64,000 nt of DNA from Enterococcus alishanensis. Its GTDB lineage: Bacteria; Bacillota; Bacilli; Lactobacillales; Enterococcaceae. The stretch spans positions 401,352-465,351 of the forward strand of contig NZ_JAHUZB010000004.1 in NCBI RefSeq assembly GCF_019218635.1. The letters are read 5' to 3'. Below are positions 46,401 through 54,760 of the stretch, piece after piece (position 1 is the first letter of the stretch; each line of letters begins with the position of its first letter). The notes beneath the pieces are model-generated. The model ran no database searches. It was not told the DNA's origin and was given only the letters and a program-made list of their open reading frames with translations. The position numbers and the translations under genes were made by a program.

Positions 46401-46418
46401 GAATAGTTGTTTCTCCAC
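43401..46418 (-). pseudogene. M60-type metallopeptidase surface protein, main part (out of frame with its signal peptide)
   Basis: This open frame holds about 970 residues of a secreted M60/enhancin-like peptidase. In the 1005-residue frame the zinc site WHETGH (HExxH 182-186) with downstream TWSGMTEVTVN is intact. Next come BspA-type LRR-like repeats (about 490-610, LDLSNFDTNN), one InlB B-repeat (about 650-735), two 73-residue Ig-like repeats (about 737-860) and three DUF5648-like repeats (about 866-1005). M60 enzymes cleave mucins. The N-terminus is in another frame because of the 10-bp duplication at 46324; the first ~30 residues of this frame are not real protein. Confidence 0.82.
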
Positions 46419-46722
46419 TCACTGCATATCTAGTTACACCGTCACCACTTCTATAATCATCTCTGCCAGGAGGTCCCAAACAAATAGTAACATTGTTTCC
46501 CTTTACTACAATATTATCTCCTTGATTTGCATAAAGCCCAGTGGGGTATAATTTTGATAGTCTATGTGAGTATACTGATTCTTGGGGATTTGAAATTTGG
46601 ACGCTAGGAATTTCTTTAGACCAGAAATCGATGCTCTTGGCTTCAGAAATTGAGTCTGTCTTAAGAAAAAGAATCCCCAATAATATTATCGCCACTATTT
46701 TTACATACTTCAACAAATTCAT
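46321..46722 (-). pseudogene. M60-type metallopeptidase surface protein, N-terminal fragment
   Basis: This 133-codon frame starts behind GTGGAGTG with a signal peptide (LLKYVKIVAIILLGILFL) and the N-terminal M60 strand region (YPTGLYANQGDNIVVKG, then GETTIRINDKKTIIYIENVSG). It stops within ten codons after the tandem duplication. Removing one copy joins NNQVVSI directly to EGGKEYPLFEKG of the next frame, so the two frames are one gene of about 1,100 codons. It lies 57 bases after the LPXTG lectin gene and is probably co-transcribed with it. Confidence 0.8.
46324..46343. repeat. 10-bp tandem duplication that breaks the M60 gene
   Basis: ATAGAGACAA occurs twice in direct succession (46324-46333 and 46334-46343). 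Ten bases shift the reading frame by one; loss of one copy restores an uninterrupted protein. Confidence 0.88.
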
Positions 46723-46778
46723 TTAATCACTCCACCACTAATTTTTCTTAAAATTATATTATATTTATTTAACGATTA

Positions 46779-49700
46779 TTAAGATACTTTTTTGTTTCTT
46801 TTTTTGTCTACATAAGCTACAAAGCCTAAGAAAGTTAATCCTAATAATATTAAGTAATTAGAATCTTTTTCACCTGTTTGAGGTAAAGCGCCGTGAGTAG
46901 TAGTTGAGCCCCTACCATTATTTCCAGGATCTACTGGACTGACTGGCGCAGGAATTGGTGTAACGTTCCCACCTCCATTAGCATTCTTACGGTAAGTTAC
47001 CGTTTCAATAATGTCTTTGCTGTCTCCTGTTATATTATCAACGGCAGCAATAGCTAGTTTATTAGCAGTATAACCTGAAATACTAGGAGAATTGATAGCT
47101 TTAAAGGTCCTTGCCAAAGGTGTCCAATATTCATTAATTTCTGTACCCGTAACATCATCAGTCGTTATAGTTCTTACAAAAGACAATGATGCGATATAAT
47201 CATCAGCTGCTTTTTTTCCATCTTCGTAAACATAACGGATAGTTTCAGTTACAACCTTACTCTCTTCTTTTGAAATAGTTCCATGTTTTAAATGGACTTC
47301 AAAGCTTTGAGTAGTGTCAGAGAAGGTTACCCCATCTGCTGGATAATTATCTGAAACAAGATCATATCCTTTTGCCACTAATGCTGTGATTGTTGCTGAT
47401 GTTCGGTAGCTACTTGTTGAGTTATAATCTCCAGTTAACTCTATGGGGTTACTTGTTAACTCAGAGACCGTGTTAGCATCTATATTTTTTCCAGTAGTGT
47501 CATCAATATATGTGATTGTTGCTTTTTCAGTGTTAACTTTGTAAGTTACAGTTTCTTCAATATCAGCAGTTTCTGCAGTCACACCGGTTACGTCATCAAT
47601 TTGTACTTTATCTGGTGTATAGCCAGTAATTGTTGGAGATTTAACTGCTACAAAAGTTGTGTTTCCTTCAACAGAAGTCCAGTCACCATAAGTCACCTCA
47701 CCCGTTACTGCATCAGTATCTTTTGTTCGAACAAAGCTAATATTTGTTGTGTAATCTTTGGCTGCTTCTGATCCATTTGAGTAAACATAATGGATGGTTT
47801 CAGTAACGGTTTTTGTTTCAATTTCATTATTAGAAACATGTTCTAAATGGACTTCAAAATTTTGAACTTTTTCAGTATACGTTACGCCATCTTTAGGATA
47901 ATTATCAGAAACAAGTTTATAGCCATTGTCTCTGTAGGAGTTAATTGTTGTCTCTGTTCTATAAGAGTCTGTTGTCCCATATGGTCCAGTCAATACTTTT
48001 GTAGTAAGCGTCTTACTTGTTGTGTCATCAATATAAGAAACATTAGCTGTTTCTGTATTTGCTGTCCATTGCGCATATAAAGTTACTTTACCATCTGATA
48101 CTGTAGTTAAATTTATCACTGATTGCCCATCCGTATAAAGTGTACCTGACCCATCAGCAGCGGTATTCCATCCAACAAAGGTATAGCCAGTTTTAGTAAA
48201 TGTGTTTGTTGTCAAATTTTGACCTACATTATAAGTAAATGCTTGATCAGCCATGCTTCCAGAACCTGTATTGGTATCATATGAGACTGTATAACTGTTG
48301 GCTATCCAATGAGCATAGTACGTAATTCCTCCTGAAGGCAACATTACACTATCTGGCATTGTTGTACCACCGTCTTCAGCTGTATACCATCCTTTGAACG
48401 TATAGCCATCTCGGGTAGCTACTTTAACCCCAGATAAATCAACTGTTGTACCAGTATCTCCAGTAATAGCAGTTTGTTCTGTAGCCCCACCATTTGCATC
48501 AAATTGAACAGTTTGGTTATTGGCTGTCCATTGGGCATAGTAAGTTGTGCCTCCAGCAGGCATTGTTAATGAATCTGGCATTTTATCTCCACCAGTTTTC
48601 GCTGTATACCATCCTTTGAACGTATAGCCATCTCGGGTAGCTACTTTAACCCCAGATAAATCAACTGTTGTACCAGTATCTCCAGTAATAGCAGTTTGTT
48701 CTGTAGCCCCACCATTTGCATCAAATTGAACAGTTTGGTTATTGGCTGTCCATTGGGCATAGTAAGTTGTGCCTCCAGCAGGCATTGTTAATGAATCTGG
48801 CATTTTATCTCCACCAGTTTTCGCTGTATACCATCCTTTGAACGTATAGCCATCTCGGGTAGCTACTTTAACCCCAGATAAATCAACTGTTGTACCAGTA
48901 TCTCCAGTAATAGCAGTTTGTTCTGTAGCCCCACCATTTGCATCAAATTGAACAGTTTGGTTATTGGCTGTCCATTGGGCATAGAGCGTCACTATTCCAT
49001 TTGCTTCATTGGTTAAATTATTTACGTTTTGCTTATTAGTATAAGTATTTCCGCTACCGTCTGCTAAATCAGACCATTGTTTAAATGTATAGCCAGGCCT
49101 ATTAAATAAATTTGCTGATAAATTTTGTGATTGATTATATAGAAATGACTGATCTGACATTGCATCACTATTGCTAGCACCATTTCCATCGTATTTAACT
49201 GTATATTTATTTATGTCATAAATATAAGTTATGGTACCGTTGTTTCCACTTTTTGTTAGACTGCCTGTAGCAGCTAATCCTTTTGAGTCCATTTCTTTAT
49301 AGGTGTAACCAGGTATATCTTTCTTTTCGGTTGTATATGTCCCATTAACATAAGCGCCCTGAGGATAAGTAACTTCGCCTTGAGCTATTTCCTTCCCATC
49401 TGTGTCAACATACTTAACATTAGCAGTTGCTGCTTCTTGAAAAGAAAATTCATCAAACCTAACTTGTTGCTTATTAAATGCAGAACCAGTTGATCCAAGA
49501 ATAGTAAATGCAGCGGTATTATAATTACTATCAATAGTTCGCTCCCAAGTCTGTATATTTCCAGAACTTTGTGTGAAACTTACAGTTAGTTTTCTATTTG
49601 TTGCCTCATACGTAATAGAAAAATCATGGAAGTTACCGTCGATATCATCTGTGCTAAGAGCCTTGGGGTCGGAGAAAGTTGGCCACCATCTGGTAACTTC

Positions 49701-50300
49701 CTTAGGTGCTTCTGGAGGAAAATCACTCATAATTTTTTCAAAACTTGTTGTTACAAAGGATCCGTAGGGAGCCTTCATTATGTCTTTCGGCCCGCCATAT
49801 ACTGCAGATTCAGATGGTCTTTTTACATATATATCATCTACGTTACCTTGTGGTACCCCTTCGACATCATTGTAATAGGTATCAGCCTTGAACCCAATTG
49901 CATTTTGTAGTCCAGCAATCCCTAGACCATTACCCGAGAAACCGATGTCTGTTGTGTTTCCTTGGTGAAATGCAAATCCTACACCATCTGCACCATTCTT
50001 ATCTGTACCTAGATTGAGAGCACCTTTAAAAGAAAAATTGGTATCGAATGATAGTTTACTATTTAAAGTAAACGCACCAACTTGTCCTTCTTTTGCTTCT
50101 GTCAATACAGCAACTCCTGTACTGGAATCATAAGTAGCTGTGCCTAAAGTAGTAAAATATGAAGGAAAATTTTCTTTATTTACAACTATTGATGGCCCTT
50201 TCGATGTGTCTGCATTCATGAATTTGTAATTTTGGACTACTAAAGTACTAATAATAAATAAAACTGGAATTATAATTAAATATACCGCTTTCCTTTTCAT
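46779..50300 (-). CDS. LPXTG-anchored L-type lectin adhesin with InlB B-repeats and Mub-like domains
   Basis: This 1173-residue protein has a signal peptide (1-30), a bacterial L-type lectin domain (about 34-290, with DGVGFAFHQGNTTDIG and GLGIAGLQNAIGFKAD), a MucBP-like unit (about 293-365), six InlB B-type units (about 368-745, of which three are 74 residues and nearly identical), two mucin-binding Mub-like blocks (about 747-1125) and an LPQTG sorting signal at 1139 with membrane helix and KKRNKK tail. Sortase A would fix it to the wall; the lectin tip probably binds host glycans. AAAGGGGAG precedes the ATG. The gene lies downstream of the dockerin and Ig-like genes and upstream of the M60 gene. 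Confidence 0.9.
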   Translation of the reverse strand: MKRKAVYLIIIPVLFIISTLVVQNYKFMNADTSKGPSIVVNKENFPSYFTTLGTATYDSSTGVAVLTEAKEGQVGAFTLNSKLSFDTNFSFKGALNLGTDKNGADGVGFAFHQGNTTDIGFSGNGLGIAGLQNAIGFKADTYYNDVEGVPQGNVDDIYVKRPSESAVYGGPKDIMKAPYGSFVTTSFEKIMSDFPPEAPKEVTRWWPTFSDPKALSTDDIDGNFHDFSITYEATNRKLTVSFTQSSGNIQTWERTIDSNYNTAAFTILGSTGSAFNKQQVRFDEFSFQEAATANVKYVDTDGKEIAQGEVTYPQGAYVNGTYTTEKKDIPGYTYKEMDSKGLAATGSLTKSGNNGTITYIYDINKYTVKYDGNGASNSDAMSDQSFLYNQSQNLSANLFNRPGYTFKQWSDLADGSGNTYTNKQNVNNLTNEANGIVTLYAQWTANNQTVQFDANGGATEQTAITGDTGTTVDLSGVKVATRDGYTFKGWYTAKTGGDKMPDSLTMPAGGTTYYAQWTANNQTVQFDANGGATEQTAITGDTGTTVDLSGVKVATRDGYTFKGWYTAKTGGDKMPDSLTMPAGGTTYYAQWTANNQTVQFDANGGATEQTAITGDTGTTVDLSGVKVATRDGYTFKGWYTAEDGGTTMPDSVMLPSGGITYYAHWIANSYTVSYDTNTGSGSMADQAFTYNVGQNLTTNTFTKTGYTFVGWNTAADGSGTLYTDGQSVINLTTVSDGKVTLYAQWTANTETANVSYIDDTTSKTLTTKVLTGPYGTTDSYRTETTINSYRDNGYKLVSDNYPKDGVTYTEKVQNFEVHLEHVSNNEIETKTVTETIHYVYSNGSEAAKDYTTNISFVRTKDTDAVTGEVTYGDWTSVEGNTTFVAVKSPTITGYTPDKVQIDDVTGVTAETADIEETVTYKVNTEKATITYIDDTTGKNIDANTVSELTSNPIELTGDYNSTSSYRTSATITALVAKGYDLVSDNYPADGVTFSDTTQSFEVHLKHGTISKEESKVVTETIRYVYEDGKKAADDYIASLSFVRTITTDDVTGTEINEYWTPLARTFKAINSPSISGYTANKLAIAAVDNITGDSKDIIETVTYRKNANGGGNVTPIPAPVSPVDPGNNGRGSTTTHGALPQTGEKDSNYLILLGLTFLGFVAYVDKKRNKKVS
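48300..48965 (-). repeat. Three tandem 222-bp repeats in the lectin adhesin gene
   Basis: Units start at about 48300, 48522 and 48744. The last two are essentially identical over 222 bp and the first matches from about 48390 on. Each encodes one 74-residue B-repeat. Such identity favours gain or loss of units by recombination. Confidence 0.85.
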
Positions 50301-50532
50301 TTTAGTCTCCCCTTTACTATAACTCGATTTGTATAATAGGAACTATACCGTTGTCTAGAAATATCTAGTTAATTCGTAATATATTCTACCTGTTTTTATT
50401 TTTACAATGGATTTCTATAAACACAGAAGTTAAGTAAATTCCTGATACTCTTGGAACAAAAATTAAAATAACAGGTAATAAACTATGTGTAAAAAATAAG
50501 GATACAATAATCAGTAGAAGTAAAAAGCTAAA

Positions 50533-50576
50533 TAAAAAAACGAACAATTTATGTAATTCAATGTAAATTGCTCGTT
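50533..50576 (-). terminator. Intrinsic terminator of the Ig-like/DUF5648 protein gene
   Basis: AACGAGCAATTTA pairs with TAAATTGTTCGTT (50564-50576 and 50539-50551) and is followed by TTTTTATTTAG on the minus strand. It lies about 105 bases after the stop at 50681. Confidence 0.7.
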
Positions 50577-50680
50577 TATTAATCACTGTTTTCTGTGTAG
50601 ATGTTCCAAGAACTCCACTTAGCTCGATGGTTACCTCGCATTTTATATCACACTTTTAGAAATGGCACAGAAACATAGTA

Positions 50681-52390
50681 TTAAAAACCTGCTTTTAAAG
50701 CCTTCCATAGAGATGTATCTTTTGCTTCATCTCTCCAACCTGCCTTTACTACTCCTTCATGCTCATCTTTATTTGTAGTGAAGTTATGACTACCTGCCGT
50801 ATTCACATCTGGATTAAATTCTCTATACATCTTCACATCACCATCTGATACCCATGTGTAATCCTCATTTGTTTCATGCCTCCAACCTGCCTTCACTGCA
50901 GCATCACATTCTGCTTTATTAGTTGAATAGAAATGTTCTCCTGAATTTGGATTATAGATTCTATAAACCTGTTTTTTTCCTTTAATATCGTCTTTAACAG
51001 GTACATAGAAAGCAGCCCGTCCATAAGGGTTAGAATCATTCGTTTCCACAAGCCAACCAGTTGCTGCGATATCATTTTTCTCATTTCTATTTTTTGTTAA
51101 TAAATGATCTCCATTGTTCTTATTGTATAAGCGATAAACTGCTGCTCCAAACTTAGCTGTAAACGTTGTATCCTTAGTAATCATCGCTTCTTTAGGATTT
51201 ACAATTTCTCCATCTTTATACCAATCAAGGAAATAAATATCTTCTACATCACTTTTATTTGGAATGACTTGTGGTATATTAGATAATTTTGTTCCTTTTG
51301 GAACATCCACGCTTGTTGTTCCAGAAAGGGTTCCACCAATACTAGATTTAAATGTAACTTTATACGTATCTGATACGTTGGCTTTTACTGTTAATTTCAC
51401 CACTTTACTTTGCCCATCGGCACTATTTAAAGTCACATCATAGGTACCAGCTTTAGTTACATCTGCTTTACTTAAATCTACTGTTACTTCTGAAACTGCA
51501 CCAGTTTTATCAGTCGCACTGGCTTTAAAATCTGACACAGTTGGTGTCTTATCTCCTACATACATACTGTAGTCTGTTCCAGTGATGCTTTGGTTATTGG
51601 CTTTTACTGTTAATTTCACCACTTTACTTTGCCCATCGGCACTATTTAAAGTCACATCATAGGTGCCAGCTTTAGTTACATCTGCTTTACTTAAATCTAC
51701 TGTTACTTCTGAAGCTGCACCAGTTTTATCAGTCGCACTGGCTTTAAAATCTGACACAGTTGGTGTCTTATCTCCTACATACATACTATAGTCTGATCCA
51801 GTGATACTTTGTTTATTGTTTTCTATAACTGGAATAGAAATATTAACGGGGAAACTTTTTTGATTCAACTTAATATCCTGCTGGGAGTAATTAAAATTAC
51901 CTGTCATGTCAAAAGAACCTAAAGCCGTAGGTAAGACTTTAATTGTATATGTCTTCTTTCCAGTACCATCCGTTACTGACTGGTCAATAGCACCTATACG
52001 TTTCTCTTTAATTGAAGAACCTTGTGGCAATCCAGAGGTTTCTGTTATTGTTGCTTGGGTAGCATCTGCAATAAGTAAATTCTGTATTTGAAATGCTGCA
52101 ATAGTTCCAGTAGCGACGGCAGCACTTGTTTCAAAGGTTACTTCAATTTCAGATTCTTGATCGACTATCATTTGTTTAGGATACGCCAGAGTTGCAGTAG
52201 CTAACGTTTGGTTTGTAACAGAATCAATATAATTTACATTAGTACTTTCGGTCTCAGATGTCTTTTCATCTATCTTATTAGTAATTGGATTCCTTTCTAA
52301 AGCATTTACTGTCCCTGATAATGGGATGTTTAGAAGCAGTATAGTAATAGCTACCAGTATTATTTTCTTATTTTTCAATTGATTACTCAC
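50681..52390 (-). CDS. Secreted protein with Ig-like repeats and DUF5648-type module
   Basis: This protein of about 565 residues begins with a signal peptide (KNKKIILVAITILLLNIPL). The likely start is TTG at 52376-52378, since GAGAGGTGAG lies seven bases upstream; a GTG at 52390 is the alternative. After a unique region (about 30-195) come two nearly identical 73-residue Ig-like repeats (SDYSMYVGDKTPTVSDFKAS and so on), one InlB-type unit and three DUF5648-like repeats (last 165 residues, VYRLYNKNNGDHLLT, VYRIYNPNSGEHFYS, MYREFNPDVNTAGSHNFTT). No LPXTG or membrane anchor is present, so it is secreted or wall-bound through the module. Confidence 0.82.
   Translation of the reverse strand: MSNQLKNKKIILVAITILLLNIPLSGTVNALERNPITNKIDEKTSETESTNVNYIDSVTNQTLATATLAYPKQMIVDQESEIEVTFETSAAVATGTIAAFQIQNLLIADATQATITETSGLPQGSSIKEKRIGAIDQSVTDGTGKKTYTIKVLPTALGSFDMTGNFNYSQQDIKLNQKSFPVNISIPVIENNKQSITGSDYSMYVGDKTPTVSDFKASATDKTGAASEVTVDLSKADVTKAGTYDVTLNSADGQSKVVKLTVKANNQSITGTDYSMYVGDKTPTVSDFKASATDKTGAVSEVTVDLSKADVTKAGTYDVTLNSADGQSKVVKLTVKANVSDTYKVTFKSSIGGTLSGTTSVDVPKGTKLSNIPQVIPNKSDVEDIYFLDWYKDGEIVNPKEAMITKDTTFTAKFGAAVYRLYNKNNGDHLLTKNRNEKNDIAATGWLVETNDSNPYGRAAFYVPVKDDIKGKKQVYRIYNPNSGEHFYSTNKAECDAAVKAGWRHETNEDYTWVSDGDVKMYREFNPDVNTAGSHNFTTNKDEHEGVVKAGWRDEAKDTSLWKALKAGF
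51382..51819 (-). repeat. Two tandem 219-bp repeats
   Basis: Units begin at about 51382 and 51601 and are about 98% identical. Each encodes one 73-residue Ig-like unit. Related, more divergent copies are found in the M60 gene at about 43840-44240. Confidence 0.85.
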
Positions 52391-52406
52391 CTCTCATGTT
52401 TATGGT

Positions 52407-53639
52407 TTATCCATTAAGGATATTTGCTAGAGCCACTAGATCATCTAAATCGACTACACCATCTGAATTTAAGTCTCCTGCTTTTTTAACGTAGTCCTCA
52501 CTAACACCTTCTGAAAGAGCTCCGTCATTGAGGTATGCCTTCAGAGCTATCAAATCATCTAAATCTACAACTCCATCTTTATTAATATCTCCTAATAAAT
52601 AGTTCAATACTTCGACTACAACATTTTTCTCTATAGAACCATAAGAATAAGTGAGATTGTATTCTCCAGGAATATTTGTATCTACGGAACCACTCACTTG
52701 CACATTTTCAAACGGAATTTTAACCCCATATTCATTCGTAGCGGATATAAAGTTGTCTTTTGGAGACCACTTACTCCCTTTAAATATTTGCATATTCTGA
52801 ACTTCCAATGTTGGGTCTGTTAACACATGGATTATTACTTTTTTATAAATATAGTTATTCCATGTATTTTCAAAATTTCTAGTATAAACAACTTCATAAT
52901 CCCCTGGTGTGTCAGTGTCTACCTCGCCACTAACCACTAGCTGATCAAGGTTTAGGATGTCGCCGTTCAAATCTTGTGCACTGACAAAATTGTCTGCTGC
53001 TTCCCACTTGTCACCAACTTTAATCGTTTTATCAATTGCATCAATTGCAGGTATTGGCACCAAATCTGTAATCAAGCCTCCAGAAAGATTGTTATCTGCT
53101 ACATTAAAGTCTGTTAATTGTAATGCCCAACCAAATTGATTAAAGTCAGTTAGTGTTCCAGAAAGATTGTTTTTTGAAAAATCTAATGTGTCTAAATTAT
53201 AAAAAGTAATATAGCCTGAAAGATTTATATCACTTAAACCACTGTTACTGATTCTAAGCGTCTTTAACTTAGGTATATTTTCTGCAAAAAATGATAATTT
53301 GAAATCACTTGGTAATTGACAACTAACCAGTGACAGTGTATCTAAATTAGTAGCATATTGAAGCCCTTCAAAAGATGTAAAGGTTGACTGTTCAGCAGAA
53401 AAAGACGTTAATTGGTTCATCAAATCCTTGGTAATACTATTTACAGTCGGTACACCCAACGCAGTCATCACAATATTTTGTACATTTTTATCTGGCATCC
53501 AATCATCAATAGCTTCCGAATCAGAGTTATCGGCTACTTTGTATTCCTGACTGTTTTCTATTGTTGCCAAAGTATTAATTGGTGAAGTTAATTGTGATAA
53601 AAAAATCAATGTTGTCATTAATAAGTATTTCTTTTTCAT
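52407..53639 (-). CDS. Secreted LRR protein with a dockerin-like calcium-binding domain
   Basis: This 410-residue protein has a signal peptide (KKKYLLMTTLIFLSQLTSPI), a short leucine-rich-repeat region (about 80-205, LKTLRISNSGLSDINLSG), two DUF5011/Ig-like units (about 210-340) and a C-terminal pair of calcium loops DINKDGVVDLDD and DLNSDGVVDLDD (about 350-410), the layout of a type I dockerin. Dockerins bind cohesins in clostridial cellulosomes and in some surface complexes; no cohesin was recognised here. AGGAGAAAAAT precedes the ATG. It is the first gene after the regulator and probably leads the surface-protein transcript. Confidence 0.82.
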   Translation of the reverse strand: MKKKYLLMTTLIFLSQLTSPINTLATIENSQEYKVADNSDSEAIDDWMPDKNVQNIVMTALGVPTVNSITKDLMNQLTSFSAEQSTFTSFEGLQYATNLDTLSLVSCQLPSDFKLSFFAENIPKLKTLRISNSGLSDINLSGYITFYNLDTLDFSKNNLSGTLTDFNQFGWALQLTDFNVADNNLSGGLITDLVPIPAIDAIDKTIKVGDKWEAADNFVSAQDLNGDILNLDQLVVSGEVDTDTPGDYEVVYTRNFENTWNNYIYKKVIIHVLTDPTLEVQNMQIFKGSKWSPKDNFISATNEYGVKIPFENVQVSGSVDTNIPGEYNLTYSYGSIEKNVVVEVLNYLLGDINKDGVVDLDDLIALKAYLNDGALSEGVSEDYVKKAGDLNSDGVVDLDDLVALANILNG

Positions 53640-53725
53640 ATTTTTCTCCTAGTCCTTATATTTTTTTAGGCTACTATAATTACCTTGTGCTATATTCCAC
53701 TCATATCAGGCTGTTTAATTTAAAT

Positions 53726-54391
53726 CTATACCTTTATCAACACATATCCGATTCCCCAAACTGTTGATATGTATAAATCAACTTCATTTTCTTTCATTTT
53801 TTTATTGATTTTTTTTACTAAATTTGAAAGTCGGCTTTGTGTTGAATTATTCGATGGTTGCTTCCATAATCTCCTTGATAATTCATCTCTTGAGATTGGC
53901 TCGTTAGATCCTTTTAGTTCCATAAACAAATTTTGTTCTTGCCGTGAAAGTCTTATATTTATAAGGTTGCTTAATTCTTTTTTTGGGAAATATGCATTTG
54001 AAGATTGATTTGAATTGTTCTTCTCCTCTATATCAGTAGAATTGAAAATTTCTCTAATATCATCAAAATCTGATTTTTCTGAAATAAAGTTTGTAATCCC
54101 CTTTTGAACCCATATCTTTTGTTCTTCTAAATCTAAATTATGAAATCGTTTCAAACAGACTATTTTAGGTTTTAGTTTTCGTTTTATTAATATTTCATAA
54201 ATTTCACGATTGAGAAGGGTTTCACTAAAAATAATTGCTTGAAAATAATTCCATAAACCATCGTCTATCGAGTCTTCTATCAACAAAGTTATTAATTTTT
54301 CACTGCACAGTACTTCATGATTCATAGCATTCAATTTTTGAATAAATGTACTTTCAAATGAAAAACTTTTTGTTAATAATAAAATATTCAT
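53726..54391 (-). CDS. Orphan OmpR/PhoB-type winged-helix regulator with degenerate receiver
   Basis: This 221-residue protein has a C-terminal winged helix (about 140-221, ISRDELSRRLWKQPSNNSTQSRLSNLVKKINKK then VWGIGYVLIKV). The N-terminal 120 residues look receiver-sized but have no clear phosphoacceptor Asp or acidic pocket, and no kinase is near. It lies 86 bases upstream of the dockerin gene on the same strand, so it is the prime candidate to control the surface-protein genes. AAAGGAGAGAG precedes the ATG. Confidence 0.78.
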   Translation of the reverse strand: MNILLLTKSFSFESTFIQKLNAMNHEVLCSEKLITLLIEDSIDDGLWNYFQAIIFSETLLNREIYEILIKRKLKPKIVCLKRFHNLDLEEQKIWVQKGITNFISEKSDFDDIREIFNSTDIEEKNNSNQSSNAYFPKKELSNLINIRLSRQEQNLFMELKGSNEPISRDELSRRLWKQPSNNSTQSRLSNLVKKINKKMKENEVDLYISTVWGIGYVLIKV

Positions 54392-54760
54392 ATTCTCTCT
54401 CCTTTTCTCTTTTTAATTTGAAAAAATAATCCTAATCATTCCAAATTTTAATTAATTTTATGCATACTAAAGTCTGCAATAATTTCTTATTCTTATAAAA
54501 AACAAGAAACCTTTATCTATCCCTGATTTGAGAGGATATATAAAAGGTTCTTGACGGACTATGACGGAGAATAAAAAAAAAATATATATATTCCTTAGAT
54601 TTCTTTGATAACATTCCTATTTTTTTTTTTTTAAATAGCTGAACACCTATTTTTGAGAATCGACTTTAAGAAAGCGCTTTTATTAAAAAAAATAAAAAAA
54701 TACCTCATAAACAGCGAATATACGCTTTTTATAACGAGTGTTTTATATAGATAATTACTG
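54392..54760. other. Intergenic region without a recognised gene
   Basis: About 370 AT-rich bases hold the integrase terminator (54497-54553), a paired TGACGG motif (54554-54571) and the promoter region of the winged-helix gene. Confidence 0.5.
54497..54553 (-). terminator. Terminator behind the integrase gene
   Basis: AAGAACCTTT pairs with AAAGGTTTCTTG around a 30-base interior that can itself pair. It is followed by six T on the minus strand. Confidence 0.6.

Noticed and set aside
48300..48965. Tandem repeats considered as a CRISPR or satellite
   Set aside because: They are 222-bp in-frame coding units of a B-repeat domain without spacers.
50386..50586. A 66-codon minus-strand frame with hydrophobic residues
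   Set aside because: It begins with GTG inside the terminator hairpin of the upstream gene and has no ribosome binding site.
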